A stretch of 64,000 bases of DNA, taken from positions 2,108,001-2,172,000 of the forward strand of contig OZ239146.1 in the NCBI GenBank assembly GCA_965194515.1, given 5' to 3'. The notes beneath the pieces are model-generated. The model was not told the DNA's origin and searched no databases. It saw only the letters and a program-made list of their open reading frames with translations. Positions 45,656-54,890 of the stretch are shown here, in pieces (position 1 is the stretch's first letter; the number at the start of each line of letters is the position of its first letter). Made by a program: the position numbers and the translations under genes. The stretch comes from Acidimicrobilacustris europaeus (GTDB taxonomy: Bacteria; Actinomycetota; Acidimicrobiia; Acidimicrobiales; Acidimicrobilacustridaceae).

Positions 45656-48600
45656 GTGCCTGAAGAACTTGAGATCGAACCGATCGAAACCTCCGAAGAA
45701 CTCGATGTGCGCGCCGACGCGCCCACTATCGATGTTCACGGGGCGCGCTTCGAAACGATGGTCGAAGCCGCTGCTTGGGGCGAAGCGTCCGCAGAAGACC
45801 TCTCCATCCTCGAAGCACACAAAGCCGCATGGCAACGCGTGCTCATCGAGCGACTCAACGACACCGACGAAGCACTCGATCGCTTACGCGCTCGCCGTCA
45901 ACCCGACGATCAACAGGTCATCGCCGATCTTGACAACGAGCAGCGCAAACTTGAACTCGCGCTCGACCGACTCTTGGGAATCGAACCCGAACCTGGCGAA
46001 CTCGCCGAAGGAGTCAATGCACTTCAGCTTTCATGGGCGAACGGTCGACTCGTTGCGTGGCTTGGCGGTCCCGAAGCCCCTGCCACCAATGTCGAACAAC
46101 TACGCACCGTTCTCGCAGCAACCGACGCGCCAGAAATGTGGGGTGGACGTTCACCGGTCACGCTTCCCAGCGGAGAGAAGACCGTTGCGCTCGAAGCCAA
46201 CACCAGCGATGTTCTCGGCTGGCTCCTCGCCCTTTCTTCTGACCCACCCGAAGACGAAATCGGTCCCTCGGCCCGTTGGCTTTCAATCGTCGCTGCCTGG
46301 GCGGTATCGCTTACTGCTCGTGGCGCGATGACCCCAACGCTTCGACGGTCGCGTACAGGCCGACGCAATCAGAACCGCAGCGCATTTGGCGTCACATGGC
46401 AACCCGCGCTTATCGACGCCGATCGTCTTCGCATCATTGGCGATGCCATGCCGGGCGCTGTCGCTGCGCTCTCACCGTCGGTCGACGGCGGCACCATGGC
46501 CCGTTCGGTTCTCGGCGAAGTTGTCGACGTCATCTGTCACGACGCCGCACGACGCGTCGAAGTTCCTGCCGCTCCCGACGATCCCAAGACCATCGCAGCA
46601 GCAGCCGAATCGTTCCTCGCTCGACTCGATGGAGCCGCATTCGAGATTCCTGCAGGTCTTGCTGGCGAACTCACCAACGCTCTCGAACGTTGGGCGACTC
46701 CAGTCATGTCGCGCAACTACCGACCACTTATCGTTCAACTCAACCCACCCGATTCTGGCGATGCGTGGCATCTCGCAGTCTTTGCACCGGGAAAGGGTGA
46801 ACAACTCGTTCCTGTCGAAGTTGCCCTCGTGAACGCCGGTAATCAGCGCCGCGAACTCGAAGGCAATCTTGTTCGACTTGAACGTCTTTATCCGCCGCTC
46901 CTGCGTCCAGGAAGCCTTCGACGCGGCGAAGTCGTTCTGAGCCAAGAAGAAGCATGGGAATTGATGTCCAAGATCGGACTCGTTCTTGCCGATGCCGGTT
47001 TTGAAATGCGCGTGCCTGCGTTGTCACGCCGCAAGCCCACACCGTCACTTCGCATCTTCGCCGAATCCAACGGTGAAACTTCGGTCGGCGCGCACCAACT
47101 CGCGAATGTCAGCTGGACCGCAGTATTCGACGACATCGAACTCACCGCTGCCGACATCGCGCGCTTGGCCAAAGAAGCACGTCCGCTTGTTCGAGCAAAC
47201 GGCCGCTGGGTAGCACTCGATCACGCCGATCTTGCTGCTGCCGCGCAAGCGCTCGCCGAACGCGCAAAGAAGCCGCAAATGACAGGCGCAGAAATGCTGC
47301 GCCAAGCACTCGGGCTCGATGGTTCGCCGCTCGCTGGAGGCGTCTCGATCGACGGTTCCGGTTGGGCCGCCGATCTCATGGCCAAGGCCTCTACCGCCTC
47401 GCTTGCGCCCGCCTCGAACCCTGACGGCTTCAAGGGCGAACTGCGCAGCTATCAGGCCGACGCGCTTGCATGGCTCAAGTTCCTCGACACCACCAACCTT
47501 GGCGGCTGTCTCGCACTCGATATGGGTCTGGGCAAGACACCAACAATCCTCGCTCACCTTGTCGACAGCATCAGCGACGCACCGTCGTTGGTTATTGCAC
47601 CGCCTGCGGTTGTCGGCAACTGGGCAGCAGAAGCTCGTCGTTTCACTCCTGAGCTTTCTGTCGTTGTTCATCACGGCGCGGGTCGCTCTGACCACAAGGA
47701 CATCGCCGCCGAAGTCGAACGAGCCGATGTCGTCATCACCACCTACGGCACCGCAGTTCGCGACATCGAAGCACTCGAAAAGATCTCGTGGGGCCGCATC
47801 GTTCTCGATGAAGCACAGGCCATCAAGAACCCTGCCAACGAAACTGCTCAGCAATTGCGTCGCCTCAACGCGTCGTCACGACTCGCGCTTACGGGAACGC
47901 CAATTGAAAACGGACTCGGCGACCTTTGGGCCATCCTCGATTTCACCAACCCTGGTCTCGTTGGCCCTCGTCCCCATTTCATTGCGCAACTTTCTGCAAC
48001 GGGTACGACCGGGCGCGATCAAGGCGAAACCGCACTGCGCGCGCTCAACGGCATCCTCGTCTTCCGTCGCACAAAGTCAGAACCTGCAATTGCCGCCGAA
48101 CTTCCCGACCGCATCGACGAACTCGATCACTGTTCGATGACTCCCGAACAAATCGGTCTCTACCAAGCAGTGCTCGACAGTCTCGTCACTGGCACTGCCC
48201 TCGAATCGGGCGCCGACAATCGCAATGGCCGCATCCTCGCTGCGATCACTGCACTCAAACAGATCTGCAATCACCCCGTGGCCTACCGCCACGACGACGG
48301 ACCACTCGATGGCCGTTCCGGCAAACTCGCCCGCCTCGAAGAAATCATTGAGCAGGTCTACGCCGCCGGCGAACGAGCTCTTGTGTTCACACACTTCGCC
48401 GAGTGGGGACAGAAACTCGCAGAGCACCTCTCCACGCGTTTCGATACGCCTGTTGGTTGCTACCACGGCGGTCAATCCCGCGGCGCACGCGATCAACTTG
48501 TTGCCGACTTCCAGGCGCTTGAGGGACCCGGCACCCTCGTGCTGTCACTCAAGGCGGGCGGCACCGGCCTCAACCTCACCAACGCCAACCACGTCATTCT

Positions 48601-48886
48601 TTACGACCGTTGGTGGAACCCTGCGGTGGAAGATCAGGCTCGCGATCGCGCTTGGCGTATTGGTCAGGACAAAACCGTTATCGCTCATCGTCTCATGTGC
48701 CCTGGCACCGTCGATGAGCGTGTCGAAGAGGTTGTTGCTGGCAAACGCCATATCGCCGACCTCGTGCTTCCCAAATCCAGTTCGCTTGGCGATCTCGATT
48801 CCACGCAGTTGCAAACGGCGCTGGGTCTGCGCACCGATGAACTTCTTACCGACACTGACGATGATCTCGAAAGGAACATCGCATGA
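45656..48886 (+). CDS. SNF2-type DEAD/DEAH helicase (HepA/RapA-like)
   Basis: A 1076-residue ATP-dependent DNA translocase. The first ~560 residues include an SNF2-associated (DUF3670-like) domain. The ATPase core has Walker A DMGLGKT, the DEAQ box in VLDEAQAIKNP, LTGTPIENGLGDLW, then the second lobe with VFTHFAEWGQKL, LSLKAGGTGLNLT and DRWWNPAVEDQARDRAWRIGQ (motif VI). Such proteins remodel protein-DNA or RNA polymerase complexes. GTG 45656 was chosen over GTG 45584 because AAGGA sits six bases upstream. Its stop overlaps the next gene (ATGA). Confidence 0.92.
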   Translation: MPEELEIEPIETSEELDVRADAPTIDVHGARFETMVEAAAWGEASAEDLSILEAHKAAWQRVLIERLNDTDEALDRLRARRQPDDQQVIADLDNEQRKLELALDRLLGIEPEPGELAEGVNALQLSWANGRLVAWLGGPEAPATNVEQLRTVLAATDAPEMWGGRSPVTLPSGEKTVALEANTSDVLGWLLALSSDPPEDEIGPSARWLSIVAAWAVSLTARGAMTPTLRRSRTGRRNQNRSAFGVTWQPALIDADRLRIIGDAMPGAVAALSPSVDGGTMARSVLGEVVDVICHDAARRVEVPAAPDDPKTIAAAAESFLARLDGAAFEIPAGLAGELTNALERWATPVMSRNYRPLIVQLNPPDSGDAWHLAVFAPGKGEQLVPVEVALVNAGNQRRELEGNLVRLERLYPPLLRPGSLRRGEVVLSQEEAWELMSKIGLVLADAGFEMRVPALSRRKPTPSLRIFAESNGETSVGAHQLANVSWTAVFDDIELTAADIARLAKEARPLVRANGRWVALDHADLAAAAQALAERAKKPQMTGAEMLRQALGLDGSPLAGGVSIDGSGWAADLMAKASTASLAPASNPDGFKGELRSYQADALAWLKFLDTTNLGGCLALDMGLGKTPTILAHLVDSISDAPSLVIAPPAVVGNWAAEARRFTPELSVVVHHGAGRSDHKDIAAEVERADVVITTYGTAVRDIEALEKISWGRIVLDEAQAIKNPANETAQQLRRLNASSRLALTGTPIENGLGDLWAILDFTNPGLVGPRPHFIAQLSATGTTGRDQGETALRALNGILVFRRTKSEPAIAAELPDRIDELDHCSMTPEQIGLYQAVLDSLVTGTALESGADNRNGRILAAITALKQICNHPVAYRHDDGPLDGRSGKLARLEEIIEQVYAAGERALVFTHFAEWGQKLAEHLSTRFDTPVGCYHGGQSRGARDQLVADFQALEGPGTLVLSLKAGGTGLNLTNANHVILYDRWWNPAVEDQARDRAWRIGQDKTVIAHRLMCPGTVDERVEEVVAGKRHIADLVLPKSSSLGDLDSTQLQTALGLRTDELLTDTDDDLERNIA

Positions 48887-49170
48887 GCCGCACACGTCGC
48901 CGCCCCGCCGGAAACAACAAGAAGCAGAACGCTGATCGCGCCGCATCGAAGAAGTTCTGGGGCGAGGCATTCCCGGACGACCCCGCCCTTGTACGCATGT
49001 CCACCGATCCCTCGGCCATGGTCATGTCGCTTGGTGACCCTCCGCTTCGCACGATTGAGCCCACCGCACAGCAAACCTTCGTTCTCGTATACCACCGAGC
49101 CGCCCAATTGGCGATGCTTGCTGCCACCGCAGCGGGGCTCGACGACGATCCACTGGGCGATCCCTACTGA
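48883..49170 (+). CDS. Small hypothetical protein coupled to SNF2 helicase
   Basis: A 95-residue protein that I do not recognise. A very basic N-terminus (SRTRRRPAGNNKKQNADR) is followed by KKFWGEAFPDDP, a central SLGDPPLRTIEP and a C-terminal helix YHRAAQLAMLAATAAGL. The four-base overlap with the helicase gene indicates translational coupling, so it is a candidate accessory subunit of the helicase. The basic tail could contact nucleic acid. Confidence 0.75.
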   Translation: MSRTRRRPAGNNKKQNADRAASKKFWGEAFPDDPALVRMSTDPSAMVMSLGDPPLRTIEPTAQQTFVLVYHRAAQLAMLAATAAGLDDDPLGDPY

Positions 49171-49191
49171 CGTCGCCTACCCTCTGTCTAC

Positions 49192-50631
49192 GTGCGCTTC
49201 CTTCACGACAGAACCCCAGAGGCCGACCTCACGTTTGATGACGTGTTCATGGTTCCGGCCCGTTCCGATGTTTCTTCTCGACTCGATGTCGATCTGACCA
49301 CCAACGACGGAACTGGCACCACGATTCCCGTCGTCGTTGCCAACATGACTGCTGTTGCTGGCCGACGCATGGCGGAGACCGTTGCGCGTCGGGGTGGCAT
49401 CGCCGTCATTCCGCAGGACATTCCGCTTGAGATCGTGAGCGACGTCGTGTCCTGGGTAAAGCGTCGTCATCTCGTATTCGACACACCCATCACGCTTTCT
49501 CCGGCCGGAACGGTTGGTGAGGCAATGAACCTCATCGCCAAGCGCGCACACAACGCCGTCATTGTCGTTGATGGCGATCGTCCTATTGGCGTCGTCACCG
49601 ATGCCGACTTCGTTGACGTGGACCGTTTCACGGGAGTCGACCGAGTGATGTCGACCGATCTCCTCACGCTTCCCGATTCACTCGATGCTGAGAAAGCATT
49701 CGACCTCCTGCACGAAAGCCGTCGGCGATCGGCACCAGTGGTTGATGCCTCAGGTGCGCTCGTCGGCATTCTCACTCGCACCGGTGCGCTTCGCTCGACG
49801 CTGTACAAACCAGCTGTCGATGCCAACAACAAGATGCGAATCGCCGCTGCGGTTGGCGTGAATGGTGACGTTGCCATCAAAGCCCGCCTACTCGTTGAAG
49901 CAGGCGTCGACGTTCTTGTTCTCGACACCGCCCATGGTCACCAAGAAAAGATGATCGATGCCATCCGCACAATCCAAGCACTCGACCTTGGTGTTCCACT
50001 TTGTGCCGGCAACATTGTTTCCGCCGGCGGTGTTCGCGATCTCGTGAATGCTGGCGCCGACATCGTCAAGGTTGGTGTTGGGCCCGGCGCAATGTGCACC
50101 ACGCGCATGATGACCGGAATGGGACGCCCCCAGTTTTCTGCAGTTCTTGAATGTGCAACCGAAGCACGCTCACTCGGTCGTCACGTGTGGGCCGACGGCG
50201 GTATTCGTCACCCACGCGATGTTGCGCTTTCGCTCGCTGCGGGTGCAAGCAACGTCATGATCGGTTCTTGGTTCGCCGGAACCCACGAATCACCTGGCGA
50301 TCTTCGCCAAGATGCCGACGGACGCTTCTACAAGGAGAACTTCGGCATGGCATCAGCTCGTGCTGTTGTGAATCGCACCGCACAGGACGAAGCTCCAATC
50401 GAAGCAGCGCGCCGAGCACTCTTTGAAGAGGGCATTAGCTCTGGTCGCCTGTATCTCGAGGCTGACCGCCCCGGCGTTGAAGACCTCATCGACACGATCG
50501 TTGCTGGCGTGCGCAGTTCCTGCACCTACGCCGGTGCTCGCACCATCGAAGAGTTCCATGAGCGCGCTGTCGTTGGTATCCAGACCGCGTCCGGTTTCGC
50601 CGAGGGTCGCCCGCTTCACCAAGGCTGGTAG
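49192..50631 (+). CDS. guaB1: GuaB1 family GMP reductase (IMPDH-like with CBS domains)
   Basis: A 479-residue TIM-barrel enzyme of the IMPDH/GMPR group. The barrel start LTFDDVFMVPARSDV, two CBS domains (~95-205), the phosphate loop GVGPGAMCTTRMMTG with the catalytic Cys, and SCTYAGARTIEEF at the C-terminus are seen. Actinobacterial GuaB1 has been shown to act as a GMP reductase (GMP plus NADPH gives IMP plus ammonia) with CBS-based purine control. GTG 49192 has no Shine-Dalgarno but TACCCT eight bases upstream, a leaderless pattern. Confidence 0.92.
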   Translation: MRFLHDRTPEADLTFDDVFMVPARSDVSSRLDVDLTTNDGTGTTIPVVVANMTAVAGRRMAETVARRGGIAVIPQDIPLEIVSDVVSWVKRRHLVFDTPITLSPAGTVGEAMNLIAKRAHNAVIVVDGDRPIGVVTDADFVDVDRFTGVDRVMSTDLLTLPDSLDAEKAFDLLHESRRRSAPVVDASGALVGILTRTGALRSTLYKPAVDANNKMRIAAAVGVNGDVAIKARLLVEAGVDVLVLDTAHGHQEKMIDAIRTIQALDLGVPLCAGNIVSAGGVRDLVNAGADIVKVGVGPGAMCTTRMMTGMGRPQFSAVLECATEARSLGRHVWADGGIRHPRDVALSLAAGASNVMIGSWFAGTHESPGDLRQDADGRFYKENFGMASARAVVNRTAQDEAPIEAARRALFEEGISSGRLYLEADRPGVEDLIDTIVAGVRSSCTYAGARTIEEFHERAVVGIQTASGFAEGRPLHQGW

Positions 50632-50721
50632 CCCCCGATCCCTTATGTGACAAGGGTCATTGTGACTGCTGACCGGCGAATTTTCAGGACTGGAATCGCG
50701 TTCGCCCCGTACTATTTGGTC

Positions 50722-50834
50722 ATCGGCTCTGGGAATCCCCCCTCCCATTGAGCCGTATGGCCGAATCAGGATCCCCCCTCCTGACGGCCTTGCGACACCC
50801 CCGCCATCCCCCCGGCTGGGGGTGTTTGCGTTTT
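50722..50834 (+). ncRNA. 6C-type small RNA with three C-rich hairpin loops
   Basis: Three consecutive hairpins each expose six C in the loop. Hairpin 1 (50725-50754): GGCTC-TGGGA, loop ATCCCCCC, TCCCA-tt-GAGCC. Hairpin 2 (50759-50789): GGCCG-aa-TCAGGA, loop TCCCCCC, TCCTGA-CGGCC. Hairpin 3 (50795-50825): ACACCCCC-GCC, loop ATCCCCCC, GGC-t-GGGGGTGT, followed by TTTGCGTTTT as a terminator. This matches the actinobacterial 6C RNA (mycobacterial B11), whose C-loops pair with G-rich ribosome binding sites, but that family has two hairpins. A TACTAT -10 box (50710-50715) predicts a start near 50722. Confidence 0.88.
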
Positions 50835-50858
50835 GCTGCCCGTTCGAATCGAACGAGC

Positions 50859-51578
50859 TCAACGCATCTGTTCGTCGAGGAACTCGAGTGTGCGCGCCCA
50901 GGCAACCGAAGAAGTTTCCGCATGAAACGACGGGCGCTCATCGCAATGAAACCCGTGATCAGCATCGGCGAAACGAATGACTTCGGTGTCGACAGGCGAC
51001 GATGCCGCAGCGACCCGCACTTGCTCCACCTCATCAATCGGAATGTGTTCGTCGAGATCGCCGTACAAGCCAAGCCATGGCGTGCGTAGACCAGCGGCGC
51101 TTTCGATCCCAGGGGCAAGACCAAAACGGCTCTCACCTAAGCCACCCCCGTAGAAGGTGACGGCCGCTGCGAGTTCGCAGCGCGCAGCAGTTTCAAGTGT
51201 CACCGTTCCGCCGAAGCAGAAGCCCATGATCGCCATCTTGTCGGGGGAAATATTCAGTCGATTGAGTTCTGAGAATGCCGCGTCGACATCCATCTGAATG
51301 CTTTCCCGAGTCATCGTCATGATGACAGGACCGAGCTTGTCGTAATCGCTGTATCCGAATACCTGATCATCACATCGATGGAAAAGAGCAGGGGCGACAG
51401 CGATATAGCCAGCGTCGGCCAACGCTTCGCACACACGTTGAATGTGACCCGTAAGACCAAATGCTTCTTGCACAACGACAACACCGCCGCGCACATCGCC
51501 ACTAGGAGTCGATACGAAGATATCCATCGGCCCGTCGGCAGTGTTGAGTTGCTTTTTCTCGGTGGTATGACCAGTCAT
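50859..51578 (-). CDS. Dienelactone hydrolase family protein
   Basis: A 239-residue alpha/beta hydrolase with a Cys nucleophile. The nucleophile elbow is GFCFGG, the acid is Asp in GDLDEHIP and the base His in ADHGFHC, the triad order of dienelactone hydrolases. The N-terminal VVVVQEAFGLTGHIQRVC segment carries the conserved Glu that interacts with the Cys. It may open dienelactone in chlorocatechol breakdown or act on another ester. The ATG at 51578 has GGAGGGGG six bases upstream. It converges on the 6C RNA. Confidence 0.9.
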   Translation of the reverse strand: MTGHTTEKKQLNTADGPMDIFVSTPSGDVRGGVVVVQEAFGLTGHIQRVCEALADAGYIAVAPALFHRCDDQVFGYSDYDKLGPVIMTMTRESIQMDVDAAFSELNRLNISPDKMAIMGFCFGGTVTLETAARCELAAAVTFYGGGLGESRFGLAPGIESAAGLRTPWLGLYGDLDEHIPIDEVEQVRVAAASSPVDTEVIRFADADHGFHCDERPSFHAETSSVAWARTLEFLDEQMR

Positions 51579-51614
51579 TCGTTCCCCCTCCGCAACGACG
51601 CCACGCAGCGTCGG

Positions 51615-52436
51615 TCAGATGGTGACGGACGTTAGATCGTCACCGAGAACGATGTCGCCGGAAAAGTGGGCCGCTGCGATTGCTCGCCATTCGTCCTCTT
51701 GCCCGGGGGCAATCCCTGGCACGTAATGGGTGAGGATCAGCGTTTGCACACCTGCTTTGGTCGCTGTCTGCGCTGCCTGCTCCACCGTTGAGTGGTAATC
51801 GAGGATGTCCTGGAATCTCGGGAGCGGAAAGAGCTTCACGATGTCGTCGCGCAAGACCGTCTGCACATAAGCGGTGGCACCAGCGCAGAGCTCATCGAGG
51901 GCAGCACACGGAATTCCGTCGCCACCAAGCACAACCGAGGTTCCGTCGTGTTCAAGTCGGAACGCAACCGTCGGTTCCACCGGTTGGTGATTCGTTGCGC
52001 CAACACGAACAGCGACGTCACCGATGCTGAAATTGTCGCCCGGCGTAACTTCCACAACGTTCACCACCGGCGGTTCGTTCAAATCGTCGTGGTGATCCAT
52101 GCGATAACCCACATCGAGCGACAGCATTTCCATCATCTTCGTAACAACGAAGTTGAGTCCCACCGGGCCGTAGATTGTGATCGGTGCCGATTCGGTCGAC
52201 ATGATCCAACGCGTAGTGATCACATCGTTGAGATCAGTGAGGTGATCACTATGAAGATGCGTCACGAGAATGGCCGAGAGGGCTGCTGGACCAGCGAATG
52301 CGCCTGCGAGCCGCATCACCACTCCGCGACCGGCGTCGCACAAGATCACCTGATCGGCAGCACGAACCAAGGTCGAGGGGCCGGCCCGGTTTGGATCAGG
52401 AATGGGACTTCCGGTGCCAAGAAGGGTGATATCCAC
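51615..52436 (-). CDS. MBL-fold hydrolase (RNase Z / arylsulfatase-like)
   Basis: A 273-residue metallo-beta-lactamase-fold protein. Zinc ligands are in THLHSDH (~63-69), with NHQPVEP, GGDGIPC (Asp) and LTHYVPG supplying later ligands. The opening ITLLGTGSPIPDPNRAGPS is that of the RNase Z/AtsA-like branch. It lacks the RNase Z exosite and is more likely a small-molecule hydrolase. GTG 52436 was chosen because TGAGG lies about seven bases upstream; a TTG at 52448 would add four residues. Confidence 0.85.
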   Translation of the reverse strand: MDITLLGTGSPIPDPNRAGPSTLVRAADQVILCDAGRGVVMRLAGAFAGPAALSAILVTHLHSDHLTDLNDVITTRWIMSTESAPITIYGPVGLNFVVTKMMEMLSLDVGYRMDHHDDLNEPPVVNVVEVTPGDNFSIGDVAVRVGATNHQPVEPTVAFRLEHDGTSVVLGGDGIPCAALDELCAGATAYVQTVLRDDIVKLFPLPRFQDILDYHSTVEQAAQTATKAGVQTLILTHYVPGIAPGQEDEWRAIAAAHFSGDIVLGDDLTSVTI

Positions 52437-52545
52437 GGCGTGCCTCAACTAACTCTTGTCGAAGATTGTGACAATAGTTGTGTCCTGCTCATTGCGCTTG
52501 CTGTTCGGTGATCCCGGCTGCTGTACCGGCCCTACCCTCTCGCCC

Positions 52546-53343
52546 ATGACCAGCGACATCATCGACGACCGGCTGATCGGGGCACTCCACGTCCGGGCCC
52601 TCACCCGCGCTGGTCTCGATCACGATGCGGCCGAAGAGCACACCGTCGTACAGGCCGGAACACTCGAAGCGCTGATGGCCGGCGGCTACGACGGCGATAC
52701 CTCACTCGCCGAAATTCTTCGACTGGGCACACTCGGCATCGGAACCGTGCAGGCGCTCAACGGCGAACTCATCGTTGTTGATGGTCACGCGTGGTCTGCC
52801 CATGCTGACGGAACCGTGCACGCGCTCGATCCCACCGTTATGACTCCCTTTGCTGTTGTTGTGCCGTTCGCTCCCACCGCAACGTTGACGACCGACACGC
52901 CCCTCAATTTCGACGAGCTCCACGATGCACTCGATGACATGGCTCCGGCAGATGCTCCGGTCATTGCCGTGCGCATTGATGGCGACTTCACTGACCTCGT
53001 CCTCCGCAGTGTCGAACGTCAGACAAAGCCGTACAAACCATTGCGCGAAGTTGTCGCCGACCAATCAGAGTGGCGAGTTGAGCGAGCGAGCGGAACGGTT
53101 GTCGGGTTTCGTTTTCCTGATGCAACCGCTGGCATCGAAGTTCCCGGTCATCATCTGCATTTCTTGTCAGACGACCGAAAACTCGGTGGCCACATCATCT
53201 CCATCGCGCTTGAACAAGGTGAATTGTCGGTGGATCCGTGTCACGACCTTCATGTCGAACTTCCACCAGGAATGGAGCTTGGCCAACCCGGAACGGTCGA
53301 TCGTTCCGAGATTGCAAAAATCGAAGGCGGAACGAAGGGCTAA
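52546..53343 (+). CDS. budA: Acetolactate decarboxylase
   Basis: A 265-residue zinc enzyme that converts (S)-2-acetolactate to acetoin. The zinc-site motif PGHHLHFLSDDRKLGGH gives the His triad; FDELHDALDD and IAVRIDGDFTDLVLRSV are family-typical. It links valine-pathway acetolactate to acetoin and overflow metabolism; no acetolactate synthase is nearby. The ATG at 52546 has TACCCT exactly seven bases upstream and no Shine-Dalgarno, so a leaderless mRNA is likely and a longer upstream start is not needed. It converges with the homospermidine synthase gene with no base between the stops. Confidence 0.9.
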   Translation: MTSDIIDDRLIGALHVRALTRAGLDHDAAEEHTVVQAGTLEALMAGGYDGDTSLAEILRLGTLGIGTVQALNGELIVVDGHAWSAHADGTVHALDPTVMTPFAVVVPFAPTATLTTDTPLNFDELHDALDDMAPADAPVIAVRIDGDFTDLVLRSVERQTKPYKPLREVVADQSEWRVERASGTVVGFRFPDATAGIEVPGHHLHFLSDDRKLGGHIISIALEQGELSVDPCHDLHVELPPGMELGQPGTVDRSEIAKIEGGTKG

Positions 53344-54801
53344 TCAGCGCACGAGGATATTGCGGAACTGCCAGGGATCGGACTCGTCGATGTCGTCGAC
53401 GAACAGTCCGAGGCGGCGCGTAAGTGGAGTCCACTCGGTGTAGTGACCTTCCACTGGGCCAAGGTAGGGAACCTGCACTTCGAGACAACGAACATGATCC
53501 ATTTCGTCGGTTTCGACAATTCCCTCGTTCGGGTTCTCGAGCGCCCACACGACACCGGCGAGAACCGCTGACGAAATCTGCAGACCAGTTGCTGTGTTGT
53601 ACGGAGCGAGCGCCCGGGCTTCTTCAATGGAAAGACGTGAACCAAACCAGAACGCATTGCGGTCATGTCCGTACAGCAACACACCGAGCTCATCGATGCC
53701 GTCGACAAGTTCGTCCTCGTCGAGCACGTGCTTGGTGGACTGGTTGCGGCCGCCGTTGCCGAACAATTCGTGGAACGAAAGCACAGCGTCGTTACACGGG
53801 TGGTAGGCGTAATGACAGGTTGGCCGGAAGACGAGCTCACCGTTTTCGTCACGAACCGAATAGAAGTCAGAAATTGACAGCGATTCATTGTGCGTGACGA
53901 GGAAGCCGTACTGCTCACCAAGCGTCGGACACCAGGTGCGAACACGAGTCTCGGCGCCCGGTGATTCGAGGTAGATCGCTGGAGATTCAGGGTCCGCAAA
54001 GCGACGCGCGTTTTCCGGCATCCACTTTTCGTGCGTTCCCCAACCGAGTTCTGCAGGCTGAAGCCCTTCAGAAATGAAACCGTCAACCGACCATGTGTTC
54101 CAGAACGTGTCGACCGGTTTCGGGTTCATCACGCGCTGCGTGTCGCGTTCGGCGATGTGAATACCCTTCACGCCAACCGACTGCATGTAACGCGACCAAC
54201 CGTCGCGATCAGCAGGTGCAGGAGTTTCAAGCCCAAGGCCCATTTCATCGTTCAGACGAACGAGTGCGTCCTTCACGAACCACGACACCATGCCGGGGTT
54301 TGCACCGCAGCACGACACCGCGGTTGTTCCACCCGGTGAACGACGACGCTCAGCCACTGCTTGGCTGCGCAAGAACTGATTCGTGCGATCAGCGTTATCG
54401 ATTGACTGGTTGTAATAAAGACCAGGCCATGGTTCGACAACGGTGTCGATGTACAGGACGTTGAGTTCGCGACACAGGCGCATGATGTCGACCGAACCCG
54501 TATCGACGGAAAGGTTGACGCAGAATCCTTGACCTTCGCCGTTGGTGAGGAGCGGCGTGAGGATCTCGACGTAATTCTCCGGCGTAAGTTCCACCTGTTG
54601 AAAGGCGATGCCATATTCATCGGCGTACTGCTTGCGCTCGGCCAAAGGATCAAGCGCAATCGCGCGCGACTTGTCGAAGGCGATGTGGCGATCAAGAAGC
54701 GGCAGCGTTGCTCGACCGATTGAGCCCATTCCGATCATCACGAGCGGGCCATCGATGGCCCCCATTTGTGCGCCACCGTGGGGCAGTGTTGGGTTAGTCA
54801 T
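53344..54801 (-). CDS. Homospermidine synthase (saccharopine dehydrogenase-like)
   Basis: A 485-residue NAD-dependent enzyme that joins two putrescines, or spermidine and putrescine, to form sym-homospermidine. The Rossmann motif VMIGMGSIGRATLPLL starts near residue 22; ALDPLAE follows strand 2, and CGANPGMVSWFVK and the C-terminal ATGLQISSAVLAG are typical of bacterial homospermidine synthases. ATG 54801 was chosen because GAGGTG lies eight bases upstream; ATG 54822 adds seven residues. No other polyamine gene is in the window. Confidence 0.9.
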   Translation of the reverse strand: MTNPTLPHGGAQMGAIDGPLVMIGMGSIGRATLPLLDRHIAFDKSRAIALDPLAERKQYADEYGIAFQQVELTPENYVEILTPLLTNGEGQGFCVNLSVDTGSVDIMRLCRELNVLYIDTVVEPWPGLYYNQSIDNADRTNQFLRSQAVAERRRSPGGTTAVSCCGANPGMVSWFVKDALVRLNDEMGLGLETPAPADRDGWSRYMQSVGVKGIHIAERDTQRVMNPKPVDTFWNTWSVDGFISEGLQPAELGWGTHEKWMPENARRFADPESPAIYLESPGAETRVRTWCPTLGEQYGFLVTHNESLSISDFYSVRDENGELVFRPTCHYAYHPCNDAVLSFHELFGNGGRNQSTKHVLDEDELVDGIDELGVLLYGHDRNAFWFGSRLSIEEARALAPYNTATGLQISSAVLAGVVWALENPNEGIVETDEMDHVRCLEVQVPYLGPVEGHYTEWTPLTRRLGLFVDDIDESDPWQFRNILVR

Positions 54802-54890
54802 TTCAGGCACCTCGCTTGTCATCAGGGGGTAGGAACGAAGGGCAGAACTTAGTTGTTTCGGGCAACTCGAAGAAAACATCGAAATGAACG

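Noticed and set aside
47045..47854. Long antisense open frame of 269 codons inside the SNF2 gene
   Set aside because: It is the mirror of the codon-biased helicase gene; the composition (Cys/Arg-rich, no motif) is not protein-like and the sense frame is clearly real.
50795..50834. Third C-loop hairpin read as a plain terminator of guaB1
   Set aside because: It lies 160 bases after guaB1 and is preceded by two hairpins with the same C6 loops and a -10 box, which fits a 6C RNA better; it may still end transcription.
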